NCBI GenBank assembly: GCA_964585305.1
Contig: CAZPDM010000028.1
Location: forward strand, 1-44,732
Reading direction: 5' to 3'
DNA from: CAZPDM01 sp964585305
GTDB lineage: Bacteria > Planctomycetota > Uabimicrobiia > Uabimicrobiales > JABWCH01
DNA: 44,732 bases
Positions 1 through 8,579 of the stretch are shown in pieces. A program made the position numbers and the translations under genes. Below the pieces are notes generated by a model. The model was not told the DNA's origin. It saw only the letters and a program-made list of their open reading frames with translations, and ran no database searches. Numbering within the stretch: position 1 is the first letter of the stretch; the number at the start of each line of letters is the position of its first letter.

Positions 1-157
1 CATGGAGCTCGTAATATTTTTTTACGGGCGTTGGTAGATACACCCTCTTTTAGCAATCGCTAAAATTGCATTTGTTAGCTTTTGTTAACAAAAATGTATC
101 GGTACAGAACTCATTCTAAGGTTATATAAAGCTCTTGTTCAAAAAGAGAACATTTCT

Positions 158-760
158 TTGCCACAATTTACTTCTTGTTCACCCGGCTGGGTAAAATATA
201 TTGAACATTTTTATCCAGAAATGCTTTCAAATCTTTCTACTGCAAAAAGCCCGCAACAAATGTTTGGTTCCATCATCAAAACGTACTATGCTCAGGTTAA
301 TAAAATTGATCCTGCTGACATTGTTACTGTTGCACTTATGCCTTGTACTGCAAAAAAATTTGAATGCAATCGTGAAGAAATGTGGTCATCAGGATATAAA
401 GACATCGATTATGGTTTAACAACTCGTGAACTTGCCAAAATGGTAAAAGAAACAGGAATTGACCTTCCTAAATTACCAAAGTCTGACTTTGATAATCCTT
501 TTGGCTCAGCGACAGGTTCAGGTGTTATATTCGGAGCAAGTGGTGGAGTAATGGAAGCAGCCCTTCGAAGTGTGCTTGAATTTGTAACGGGTAAAAAAAT
601 CGAAAGTATTTTTGATAATGCACGTATTATTCCTGTTCGTGGTATGGAAGGCATCCGTTACGCGGAAATTACAGTTCCTAATGAAGTTGGTCCTTGCGGA
701 CATCTTAGTCATAAACTTTTACATACTCATTATGTCCCTCGTGGGAAAGAAATGATTTAA
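158..760 (+). pseudogene. [FeFe]-hydrogenase catalytic domain fragment (HydA-like), truncated at both ends
   Basis: This is part of the H-cluster domain of an iron-only hydrogenase. The first signature reads TSCSPGW (usual form TSCCPxW) and the second MPCTAKKFE, followed by the typical FGASGGVMEAALR and VRGMEGIRYAEI stretches. The third signature, which supplies the last two H-cluster cysteines (CxxxC near the C-terminus), is absent: the frame stops about 20 residues after VRGMEG-IRYAEITVPNEVGP. The first visible codon is TTG with no clear ribosome site. Hydrogenase-like sequence (GTELILRL) continues upstream in frame to about position 101, and an in-frame TAA lies at 86-88, so the ferredoxin-type N-terminus and first part of the domain are missing or frameshifted. 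A terminator follows directly. With two of four ligand cysteines absent it cannot be a working hydrogenase; a decayed gene is most likely, with an assembly error near the contig edge as the alternative. Confidence 0.75.
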
Positions 761-761
761 C

Positions 762-800
762 AAAAAAATGCAAGTAGAGATAAACTACTTGCATTTTTTT
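762..800. terminator. Bidirectional rho-independent terminator
   Basis: The stem ATGCAAGTAG/CTACTTGCAT with a 7-base loop is flanked by an A-run on the left and a T-run on the right. It sits between the convergent hydrogenase remnant and the WD40 gene, so it can serve both strands. Confidence 0.85.
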
Positions 801-811
801 GTTAGAAAAAA

Positions 812-3800
812 TTATTGTTTATTTTGAATCCCACATACATTTAATAAATAAATATATGTTCCTTGGCTAACGCCAGTGATTTTCCCATTAGAGGAAATTT
901 TAGGAGATGATAACATTTCTGGGAAAAAGGCTAAAGGTTGATTTTTATTAGATTGAACTGTTGTACACAAATCTTGGATAGCAGGATAAAATTCAGCTTT
1001 CATTTGTGGCGCGTCTAAATCATAAGGAATTTGAGAAACCACTTCTTTCGTAGTAAGATCATATATTGTTGTTCCTTTACTACGAGATACTACAATAAGT
1101 TGAGTCCCATCTTGGTTGAAAGCAACACTGCGAATATGTAATTCGTTTTCTGATAGCTCATTATGTTCCGAAGAAGCTGTAGAAATCGTTTGGCAACATT
1201 CACCAGTTTCAACATTCCAAAGACGTACAGTTGTATCGTGGGAGCCGGAAGCAAGAAGTTTTAGAGTTGGATGATAATCTATGTAAGATACCCAACCTTG
1301 ATGTCCCTTAAAAATTTGGTTGCACTCTCCAGTTTCTATATTCCACAATCGAATTGTTTTGTCACGTGAAGCAGATGCAATCCAGAATGTATTCGGGATA
1401 AATAAAACAGATAATACTGGTTCAAGATGTCCATAAAAGACTTTTACACATTTTGCATTAGTAATATCCCATAATCTCACAGTATTATCTCCACCACCTG
1501 AAACTAACATGGTATTATTGGGGGAAAAGGCTAGTGCTGTTACCCAACCCGCATGACCACTTAGTTTTTTGATGTATTGCCCATTATTCCCATCCCAAAT
1601 TACAATTTGTCGATCTGTTGATCCTGATGCAATAAATTTCCCATCTTGGCTAAATACCGCTGTACGTGCCCATTCTTCATGTCCTTTGAGTAAAAGAGAA
1701 CAATCTTGACTTTCTGCATTCCATATACGAATGCTTCGATCGTAGGACCCAGAAACAAAAACTTTACCATTTGGAGCGAATTTAACAGTTGAAACACTAC
1801 GTTCATGTCCTCGAAATGTTTTCAAACATTTTCCTGTTGCAACATCCCATAGGCATAAAGTCTTATCTCCTGAAGCTGTGATCAACTTACGACTATCTGG
1901 ACTGAAATCTAATGCTAAAACACCCCATTTATGTTTTTGAATGTGATGTAAAATTTTACCGGTATTTATATCCCAAATTGCAGCAGTATCATCTCGAGAA
2001 GCAGAGGCAAAAGTAGTTCCATCTGGACTGCAACATAAACCATATATTCGTCGTTTGTGAAATAAAATTGTTCGTTCGCAAATATTAGTATTTATATCCC
2101 AAATTTTCATACTCAGATCAGCAGAACCAGAGATTATTTTTTTTCCATCTATATCAAAAGTTAAAGCAGAAATCTCATTTTGATGGCCATTTAAAATACA
2201 CATAAGATCGATTTTTAGAAAATCTTCAGATATTTTCCAAAGACGAATATTCCAATCTTTAGCACCAGTGGCTAAAATTGGTTGTGAAGGATGTATTGCT
2301 AACGCCTCGATACTTTTTTCATGAGCACGAACAGTTACTAAACATGCCTGGGCATCTACATTCCACAAACGAAGTTCTCCATCTTCACTGCATGATACAA
2401 TATTTTTTCCTTGATTTAAAAAGACGACCTTTGTAATTTTTTCTTTATGTCCGGATAGAACTTTCCGACATTCTCCAGTTTCAATATCCCATAAACGAAT
2501 AAGCTGATCATGCGATGCTGAAGCAACAAAATGACCGTCTGGGCTAATAATAACTGATGTCACCCAACCTTCATGCTGTCTTAGAACTTTAAGCAGTGGA
2601 GTATCTAAACTTACTTCCAAAGGCTTACAAGTTTTGATCCAAATTTCTTTAGGATTGATTTTTTCTTGTTGAATTCTCCAGGCTTCAGCCAATTGATATA
2701 GCTTACTTCCACTTAAACGCCAAGGAGGAATTTCTTCTTCAACAGGTTCATAATGAAGTTCTGATTCATTATTATCATACCAATACATTCGATTCCAAAG
2801 AGTTTGGAATAAACCTTCGGGATGCTTTCGTAAAAATGCTAAATCTAAACGTAGGGCTTTTAATAAAAGTTCTAATGTTTTTCTTTTAACTGAAATTCCT
2901 GAAGTAGTTAAAATTTCAAGATTAAAAGGGATTGATACTTCTGTATCATAAAGGGAACGTTGAAAATCTTCAAGAATATCATCCGTCATTTTAGCAATAC
3001 ATTTGGCTTGCAAAAAGGCTAAATCTGTCAAAGTGAGAATAACATCTTCATGTTGTAAACTAAATTGTTGTTGGTAACACAGCTCAAATAAAGTTCGCAC
3101 ATATCCATATCCTTTGGCTTTAAAGTATTGCGCCAAAATTTTATGGTAATTTCTCATCCCACTTTTGCCCAATCTTTCTTTAATTGATCGTTCAAATTCT
3201 GGATGAAAGAATGCGATAAGCCCACTACGTCGAACTAGAAAATTATCAAGTGCCTTTGTTGTTGCCATAAGGGATTCATCTACTAAATGCTGTCTCATAT
3301 CACTAAATTGGCTTTGTGAGAGTAATTCTTGTAATTCTAGTTCTGCAAGCCCAGCGCGACTGGCTGCAATTAAACCAAGATAATCTTCTATCATTTTAGA
3401 ACCATACCTTTTCTGTAAACGTTGAAGGATTTGTTCAAATAAATTTTCGATAGAATTTGCAAGCTGACCAACAGCAATCCCACTTGAAAGAATTTCTTCC
3501 AATGCAACTTTTAAATAAAGAGGATTGCCGGCAGCTCGTTTTATCAACAATTGTCGATCGGAAATTGAAAGATTCAAGTGATGTGTTTGTGTATATTGTT
3601 CAATAATACTTTCAATTTCAATAGAAGATAAGGGCGGCAATTCTAAAATTTGCAATTGTGGATATTTTTGTAAAATGTCCCAATTTCCAACAGGCCGAAT
3701 TGTTAAAATAATTTTGATATTATTAGGCAGTTCTGCAGGTAACCAAGATAAATTTTGCCCCTCTTCTTCAACTTCATCTATGCCATCTATTGCTAATACT

Positions 3801-4765
3801 AATGGAATGTTTGTTTGTTCTAATGCCTGTCGAATTTGAAGTCTTAATTCGATATTATCAGATGCTAGTGTTTCAGGAAGTATTCTAATTCTTTGTAATT
3901 GTTCTGCCAAATGTTTAAATAAACCATGTAATTCTCTGCTATCACTGCTCATACTCATAAAATGGCAAATTAAATGAATTTGAGAATTTTCCTGTTTCCA
4001 ATCTTGAATAAATTTAGCCAATAATGCAGATTTTCCTGTTCCAGCAGTTGCTACAATTGCTAAATAATTAGAATTTTTTTCGAAAGTATCTCTAGTAAAT
4101 TTTTTTAACTTTTGTAAATAATCTATACGTCCAATAAATCCACGGATCTTTTGAATAATAATTTCTTCAAGAGCTTGTTGATATGTATATTGTTCAAAAG
4201 AGACAGCAATATTAGGAGGATATTCTATATCAATTCTTTTTTTTAATTCTTTTTCAAGTAATTGTGGTAATTCTTGTGGGGTATGATAAACTAATATTGT
4301 TTCCCCAGCTTCATAAAGTTTTTTCTTTAAATTTTCTACAGATTTAAGATCCTCTAAGGTTTCTTTGTTAGCTAATTCTTTGGAATGAGAATTTTCTGCC
4401 ATGATACAGAAAAATCTTCGATTTTTAGGAATACGTGCTAATGCACAACGAATTTCCATTTCTGTTACCGAAATTTTTTCTGAATTTGCCTGACTATATT
4501 CATTCAAATCTGGACGCCATCCATACCGCCATCCTAATAACCCAATGAAATATTGGCATTGTTGTAACATCTCAATACACCATTTAGGGATAGGATCTTC
4601 ACTATGACGTTCCCTCCATCTCAAATCATAAGGAATTAAAGACAAATAGCGTTGTGCCATATCCTTTTTTAGATTATAAAATGCCTCTGCTAAACGATCT
4701 CTCTCTAACTCTAAATCTAAAAAAGTAGAGCTGATGAATACTTTTAGTGTTTTCCAAAGATACAT
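812..4765 (-). CDS. DUF4062 / NACHT-like STAND NTPase / WD40-repeat protein
   Basis: This 1317-residue protein has three parts. Residues 5-110 match DUF4062 (KVFISSTFLDLELERDRL, then a WRYGWRP motif), a Rossmann-like head found on signalling NTPases. Residues about 205-560 form a NACHT/STAND ATPase with Walker A GTGKS at 242-246 and Walker B LVLAIDGIDE at 322-331. From about residue 731 to the end there are eleven clear WD40 repeats, most ending in RLWD/RLWN/IWD, plus two degenerate ones, enough for roughly two seven-bladed propellers. The protein has no TM segment or signal peptide and is probably cytosolic. The ATG start has no strong ribosome site. It is monocistronic and divergent from the next gene across a 257-base A+T-rich spacer. 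By family it should be an NTP-driven switch in which the propeller senses and the head signals; anti-phage defence or developmental signalling are both possible, but the ligand and output are unknown. Confidence 0.9.
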   Translation of the reverse strand: MYLWKTLKVFISSTFLDLELERDRLAEAFYNLKKDMAQRYLSLIPYDLRWRERHSEDPIPKWCIEMLQQCQYFIGLLGWRYGWRPDLNEYSQANSEKISVTEMEIRCALARIPKNRRFFCIMAENSHSKELANKETLEDLKSVENLKKKLYEAGETILVYHTPQELPQLLEKELKKRIDIEYPPNIAVSFEQYTYQQALEEIIIQKIRGFIGRIDYLQKLKKFTRDTFEKNSNYLAIVATAGTGKSALLAKFIQDWKQENSQIHLICHFMSMSSDSRELHGLFKHLAEQLQRIRILPETLASDNIELRLQIRQALEQTNIPLVLAIDGIDEVEEEGQNLSWLPAELPNNIKIILTIRPVGNWDILQKYPQLQILELPPLSSIEIESIIEQYTQTHHLNLSISDRQLLIKRAAGNPLYLKVALEEILSSGIAVGQLANSIENLFEQILQRLQKRYGSKMIEDYLGLIAASRAGLAELELQELLSQSQFSDMRQHLVDESLMATTKALDNFLVRRSGLIAFFHPEFERSIKERLGKSGMRNYHKILAQYFKAKGYGYVRTLFELCYQQQFSLQHEDVILTLTDLAFLQAKCIAKMTDDILEDFQRSLYDTEVSIPFNLEILTTSGISVKRKTLELLLKALRLDLAFLRKHPEGLFQTLWNRMYWYDNNESELHYEPVEEEIPPWRLSGSKLYQLAEAWRIQQEKINPKEIWIKTCKPLEVSLDTPLLKVLRQHEGWVTSVIISPDGHFVASASHDQLIRLWDIETGECRKVLSGHKEKITKVVFLNQGKNIVSCSEDGELRLWNVDAQACLVTVRAHEKSIEALAIHPSQPILATGAKDWNIRLWKISEDFLKIDLMCILNGHQNEISALTFDIDGKKIISGSADLSMKIWDINTNICERTILFHKRRIYGLCCSPDGTTFASASRDDTAAIWDINTGKILHHIQKHKWGVLALDFSPDSRKLITASGDKTLCLWDVATGKCLKTFRGHERSVSTVKFAPNGKVFVSGSYDRSIRIWNAESQDCSLLLKGHEEWARTAVFSQDGKFIASGSTDRQIVIWDGNNGQYIKKLSGHAGWVTALAFSPNNTMLVSGGGDNTVRLWDITNAKCVKVFYGHLEPVLSVLFIPNTFWIASASRDKTIRLWNIETGECNQIFKGHQGWVSYIDYHPTLKLLASGSHDTTVRLWNVETGECCQTISTASSEHNELSENELHIRSVAFNQDGTQLIVVSRSKGTTIYDLTTKEVVSQIPYDLDAPQMKAEFYPAIQDLCTTVQSNKNQPLAFFPEMLSSPKISSNGKITGVSQGTYIYLLNVCGIQNKQ

Positions 4766-5022
4766 GAACTACTCCCTGCTTTAAAACTTTAATCATCTCG
4801 CAAAAAAATCTTTGTAAAAAACAAAACAAATTTGTTTTCCAATAAAAATAGTGAGGAAATTTCTATAATCTTTCTATTTTAATAAAATTAAAAGAAAAAG
4901 GCTAGAATAATTTTTCTAAAATTTACTTGTTTCTATGATAAAATTAAGCTAAAATTATCTTTATGGTTATACTAATTACTTGTCGTCAACCCTCTAGTAA
5001 ATATATTTAGGAGGTTTAATAT

Positions 5023-5898
5023 ATGAAAAAATTTTTTCTCTTAATAATTATACTCACAGTTCCCATAATTGTCTGGAGCGAGCCTCCATGCTTAGAAATT
5101 GCTCAAAAGTTTGAACAACTTAAAGAAGCTATTCAAGCAAACCAAGGCATGGTTTTAGAAACTGCTGGTGGGAAATTAGTAGGCACTTCTGCTCAAAAGA
5201 ACTTTGATCTTCAACATCATAGTAACTACAGGATTTTTCTCTTAAGCAATCAAAATTTAGGTGTGATCCAAGCACAATGTGTTCTTTCTCCTAATAACAT
5301 TAGCCGGAGACGTAGTTCAGCTCCTGATGGGACAGAATATGGAGAAGTGGAATGTTATCATTGGCTTGTAATGACATTCTCAAGTCTTAATTCAGTAACA
5401 ATGGAAATTCGCAAGATGGCTAACGTAAATGATTGTGAATATGCAATTGTTGTAGCAAGTGCTGGTCGTTCGGAATGGAATTATGTTCGTAGAATGAGTG
5501 ATGGATATGGGAATGTTTATGAAATACAAGATGACAATTCCATATTTCGAAATGGTCGAAAATATATAAGTAAACCACGTTATCCATTAGTAGGCTTATG
5601 TGTAAGTAAACAAGGTTCTTTGTTTATGCTCACAACTCAAGGCTATGTCTTACGAGGTTCCAGTACTTTTATTAAAAACTCTAATCGTCAAGCTATTTGG
5701 ATGGTAGCTGGAAATAACGATTTGGTTTATATTTTATTTGATGATGGATCTGTCTATGATCGTTCTGCACGTAGAATATACTATCGTCATAACGAAAATC
5801 GTGCAGTCGATCTTGTGGAAGATAATGGAACAGTTTGGCTGATAACAAAAGAAGGCAGACGCATCGAATTAAAATCAAATGTGGTACAATGTGATTAG
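5023..5898 (+). CDS. Secreted hypothetical protein with a propeller-like C-terminal half
   Basis: The product has 291 residues. An N-terminal signal peptide (MKKFFLLIIILTVPIIVWSE) indicates export. A strong AGGAGGT ribosome site lies 7-8 bases before the ATG and fixes the start. The N-terminal half matches no family I recognise. In the C-terminal half, about residues 187-287 hold three related blocks of about 40 residues (VGLCVSKQGSLFMLT, IWMVAGNNDLVYILF, VDLVEDNGTVWLIT), each a strand followed by a G/D-x-V-Y/W-x-L strand and then a turn. This suggests a small or partial beta-propeller. The acyltransferase gene follows after 24 bases, so the two may be co-transcribed. No function can be assigned. 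Confidence 0.75.
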   Translation: MKKFFLLIIILTVPIIVWSEPPCLEIAQKFEQLKEAIQANQGMVLETAGGKLVGTSAQKNFDLQHHSNYRIFLLSNQNLGVIQAQCVLSPNNISRRRSSAPDGTEYGEVECYHWLVMTFSSLNSVTMEIRKMANVNDCEYAIVVASAGRSEWNYVRRMSDGYGNVYEIQDDNSIFRNGRKYISKPRYPLVGLCVSKQGSLFMLTTQGYVLRGSSTFIKNSNRQAIWMVAGNNDLVYILFDDGSVYDRSARRIYYRHNENRAVDLVEDNGTVWLITKEGRRIELKSNVVQCD

Positions 5899-5922
5899 GG
5901 GTATTTAGGAAAGGAGTTTCTC

Positions 5923-6672
5923 TTGTTTTATTGGTTTTTCCGCTGTTTATATTATTTTGTAACTGCAATCGACTTGTTTCTTATTATTTTGGTTGCAACA
6001 ATTCTTTCTTTTTTGCCTTTATGTATTACACGACATTTTATGCACTTTTTTTTCAATAAAATGTGTTGGGGATTTGTCCGATTTTTAGGATTTGAATTGC
6101 ATATTCATCATAAATATACAGGCAAATTACCTAAAAAATATATTTTAATATCAAATCACCCTTCTGGTGCAGATATTATAATTTTAAATGCATTGTTTAA
6201 AGTATATCCCTTGGCAAAAGAAGGTGTAAAAGATTGGTGGTTTTTAGGGCGTATTGCACAAGCTACAGGAATTGCATTTGTTGTAAGAGAAGATAAGGAT
6301 TCACGACATGCTGCCAAACAAAGTTTATTAGATTATGTCCAAAAAGAAGGAAAAAATCTTTTAATTTATCCAGAAGGCGGCTGTTTTGGAAAACATTTGC
6401 GACCTTTTAAATTTGGAGCATTTGATATTTCTATTCAAAGTAAAGTTCCAATTTTGCCAGTCTATATGCAATATGAAGCAGAAAATTCTTTTGAATGGAG
6501 CGATTTTGGCTTAGTCCGCCATTTATGGTATTTGTTGACGGCTCCAAATAAACATATTCATTGTTATATTGGCCAGCCGGTTATACCAGATTCATTTAGC
6601 GACCCTCAAGTTTTTAGCGATTTTGTTCATAAGCAGTTTGAAACTTGGGAAAGTAAATATAGACTAGGCTAA
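5923..6672 (+). CDS. 1-acyl-sn-glycerol-3-phosphate acyltransferase-like protein (PlsC/LPLAT family)
   Basis: The 249-residue protein has an N-terminal hydrophobic stretch (about residues 8-45) that should hold it at the inner membrane. It carries the hallmark acyltransferase motifs: the H-x4-D catalytic pair in ISNHPSGAD, a downstream FVVREDKDSRHA block, and YPEGG in place of the usual FPEGT. The family moves an acyl chain from acyl-ACP or acyl-CoA to a lysophospholipid or related acceptor. The start is TTG, supported by AGGAAAGGAG ending 7 bases upstream. It follows the secreted protein gene by 24 bases. The exact acceptor (lysophosphatidic acid, an aminolipid or a lipid A precursor) cannot be read from the sequence. 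Confidence 0.88.
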   Translation: MFYWFFRCLYYFVTAIDLFLIILVATILSFLPLCITRHFMHFFFNKMCWGFVRFLGFELHIHHKYTGKLPKKYILISNHPSGADIIILNALFKVYPLAKEGVKDWWFLGRIAQATGIAFVVREDKDSRHAAKQSLLDYVQKEGKNLLIYPEGGCFGKHLRPFKFGAFDISIQSKVPILPVYMQYEAENSFEWSDFGLVRHLWYLLTAPNKHIHCYIGQPVIPDSFSDPQVFSDFVHKQFETWESKYRLG

Positions 6673-6711
6673 ATAATTCCTAAAAACACCAATATTTTTA
6701 ATTTTTGGAGG

Positions 6712-6750
6712 ATGCAATATTTTTTATTAGTATTATTTTACAAAAGATAA
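6712..6750 (+). CDS. Possible 12-residue leader peptide
   Basis: A good ribosome site (TTGGAGG) lies directly before an ATG that opens a 12-codon frame, MQYFLLVLFYKR, ending in TAA 17 bases before the first plausible start of the next gene. The next gene is in another frame and lacks its own strong ribosome site, so the short frame may couple translation to it. Alternatively it is only the true start region scrambled by a sequencing indel. Confidence 0.3.
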   Translation: MQYFLLVLFYKR

Positions 6751-6767
6751 TACTAGAAAAATATAGC

Positions 6768-8480
6768 ATGATGGATATGCAAAAGCAGGCAATTTTTTGG
6801 TTAGGCGTTGCCACAATTGTCGTGATTATATTTATTTTATTTCTCCCACCAAATGAACAAAATAGTAAAAATACTATAGAAACAAAACATTACACAGATT
6901 TTCTGCCACAAACTACTGTTATGACAATTGCAGCATTGCATCCTGCTGATTTATTTAGTAAGTTTAATAAGAAGAATCATCTTGAACTCTTACAGGGAAT
7001 CCAAGTTCAAAGCCAAATGTCTTTTGGGATAGATATCACAAATTTAGAACAATTAGAAAAAAGTGGAATTGATGCTAAAAAAGCATGTTCTCTTGCAATA
7101 TTAGACAAAAAAAAGGGAACAAATGTTTTTTTTATAGGGATACAAAATACAAATGTTTTTTGGAATTTTTTAGAGAAATCTATTATAAGTCGCGATGAAA
7201 ATACTCAATTTACTAGGGTGACAATATCAGGAGTAGATTGTTTATTGGAAGGAGAACCAGAAGCTCCAAATGTAATTCATTCTTATCAATCAGGATACTG
7301 GATAATTTATAGCACAGGAAATTTACTATTTCGTGAAAATTTGTTAGAACAATTTAAAATAGATATTCTTCAAGAAAAAGCTAAACTAAGTCAACTGTCT
7401 ATTGTCAAAAAAATGTCAGGCGATATTAGTATTTATTTAGATTCTTCATTAGTCAAGGAATTATTAGAAAATTTTCGCATTCAAGATGATCCTGATTGGG
7501 CTTGGTGTAAAGATACAATAGGAGCATGTCTAAATTTTGATTGGGAAACTAAAGCATTATCGTTATCTGCATATACTGATGTAAAAGTTGATTCTGCTTT
7601 ATTGCCAAATTATATTGCAAACTCTTGCTTAGAAATCTTAACAAAACTTCCAGAAGATCCTATTTGTATATTTTCTAATACGAATTCTACACAAATTGGC
7701 GATCAATATTTTTTACAATCTTTACCTTTTTTTGTATTCCAACAAAATACAGAACTTGCTAATCAGAAAAATAAAAATATTCATAAAAATAGATCTGATT
7801 ATATTGCAGAAATCTTCAGTGTATTAGATAAAAATTTTGCAGAAGAATTTGATATTAAATCTGATTTTCAACAAAAGCTAATGCCTTATATAGAAGGTCA
7901 AATAATTGCTGCTGCGTATAATATTCCTAATAATTATAATTTATTACATACAATCTTAGCCTGTAAACTAAAGGATCCAAAATCCGTTGAACAATTTTTA
8001 GTAGAATTGCACAATAAAGTTTTAGAATCTAATTTAGAATCTCCTCCAATTGAACTAGCTAAATTAGAACTTGCTAATATTGGCGAGACATCTACAGAAG
8101 TTCTCACGTATTCTTTAAAATTAAAGAATTATCAACCTATTTTTATGGTAGTAGGTTCTTATCTTTTTATTGTTAGTAGTTCTGATTATCTTGCTAAAAT
8201 TATATTAGAAAAAAATAAAGAAATACTTTTTAATCATCCGAAATGCCTTGAAACATTAAAAAAAGGCTTCTCAAGCATTGGCTATCTTAATCTTAATAGT
8301 ATAAGATCTCAAAAGCAATCGCAATTCTTTTTTAGTAAAGAATTTCAAAAATTTTTCAATCTATTCAGTTTCAAAGTATTTTGGTGCATAAAATTAGAAG
8401 ATCGAGAATGGAGCGGGAAAATTATTTTATCTAGTGAAGGAGATATTCTCCAACAGATTTTAGAAATTGTACGTAAATAA
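6768..8480 (+). CDS. Membrane-anchored exported protein, DUF3352-like 'FLP' paralog 1
   Basis: The product has about 570 residues. A single hydrophobic segment (IFWLGVATIVVIIFILF) directly follows KQ near the N-terminus and looks like an uncleaved anchor. It is followed by TDFLPQTTVMTIAALHPADL. The same [D/Q]-FLP-x-T opening is found in the three related genes downstream (8580, 13102, 15581). This resembles the DUF3352 type of exported protein common in planctomycetes, which begins with 'LPadT...vpd' and has long alternating strand/helix repeats. No catalytic motif is visible. The start is uncertain: TTG at 6705 gives a poor N-terminus, whereas ATGs at 6768, 6771 and 6777 put the anchor close to the end. 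It heads the series of exported proteins and kinases. Its function is unknown; a lipid- or protein-binding envelope role is speculation. Confidence 0.7.
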   Translation: MMDMQKQAIFWLGVATIVVIIFILFLPPNEQNSKNTIETKHYTDFLPQTTVMTIAALHPADLFSKFNKKNHLELLQGIQVQSQMSFGIDITNLEQLEKSGIDAKKACSLAILDKKKGTNVFFIGIQNTNVFWNFLEKSIISRDENTQFTRVTISGVDCLLEGEPEAPNVIHSYQSGYWIIYSTGNLLFRENLLEQFKIDILQEKAKLSQLSIVKKMSGDISIYLDSSLVKELLENFRIQDDPDWAWCKDTIGACLNFDWETKALSLSAYTDVKVDSALLPNYIANSCLEILTKLPEDPICIFSNTNSTQIGDQYFLQSLPFFVFQQNTELANQKNKNIHKNRSDYIAEIFSVLDKNFAEEFDIKSDFQQKLMPYIEGQIIAAAYNIPNNYNLLHTILACKLKDPKSVEQFLVELHNKVLESNLESPPIELAKLELANIGETSTEVLTYSLKLKNYQPIFMVVGSYLFIVSSSDYLAKIILEKNKEILFNHPKCLETLKKGFSSIGYLNLNSIRSQKQSQFFFSKEFQKFFNLFSFKVFWCIKLEDREWSGKIILSSEGDILQQILEIVRK

Positions 8481-8579
8481 ATTTACTTTTTACTTGCAAA
8501 AAAGCATTTTTTTCGTCAAAATACTAAGATATTTTAATTATTAGAGCTTTTATTCTATTTTCTTGTAGAAAGGTTTCTT

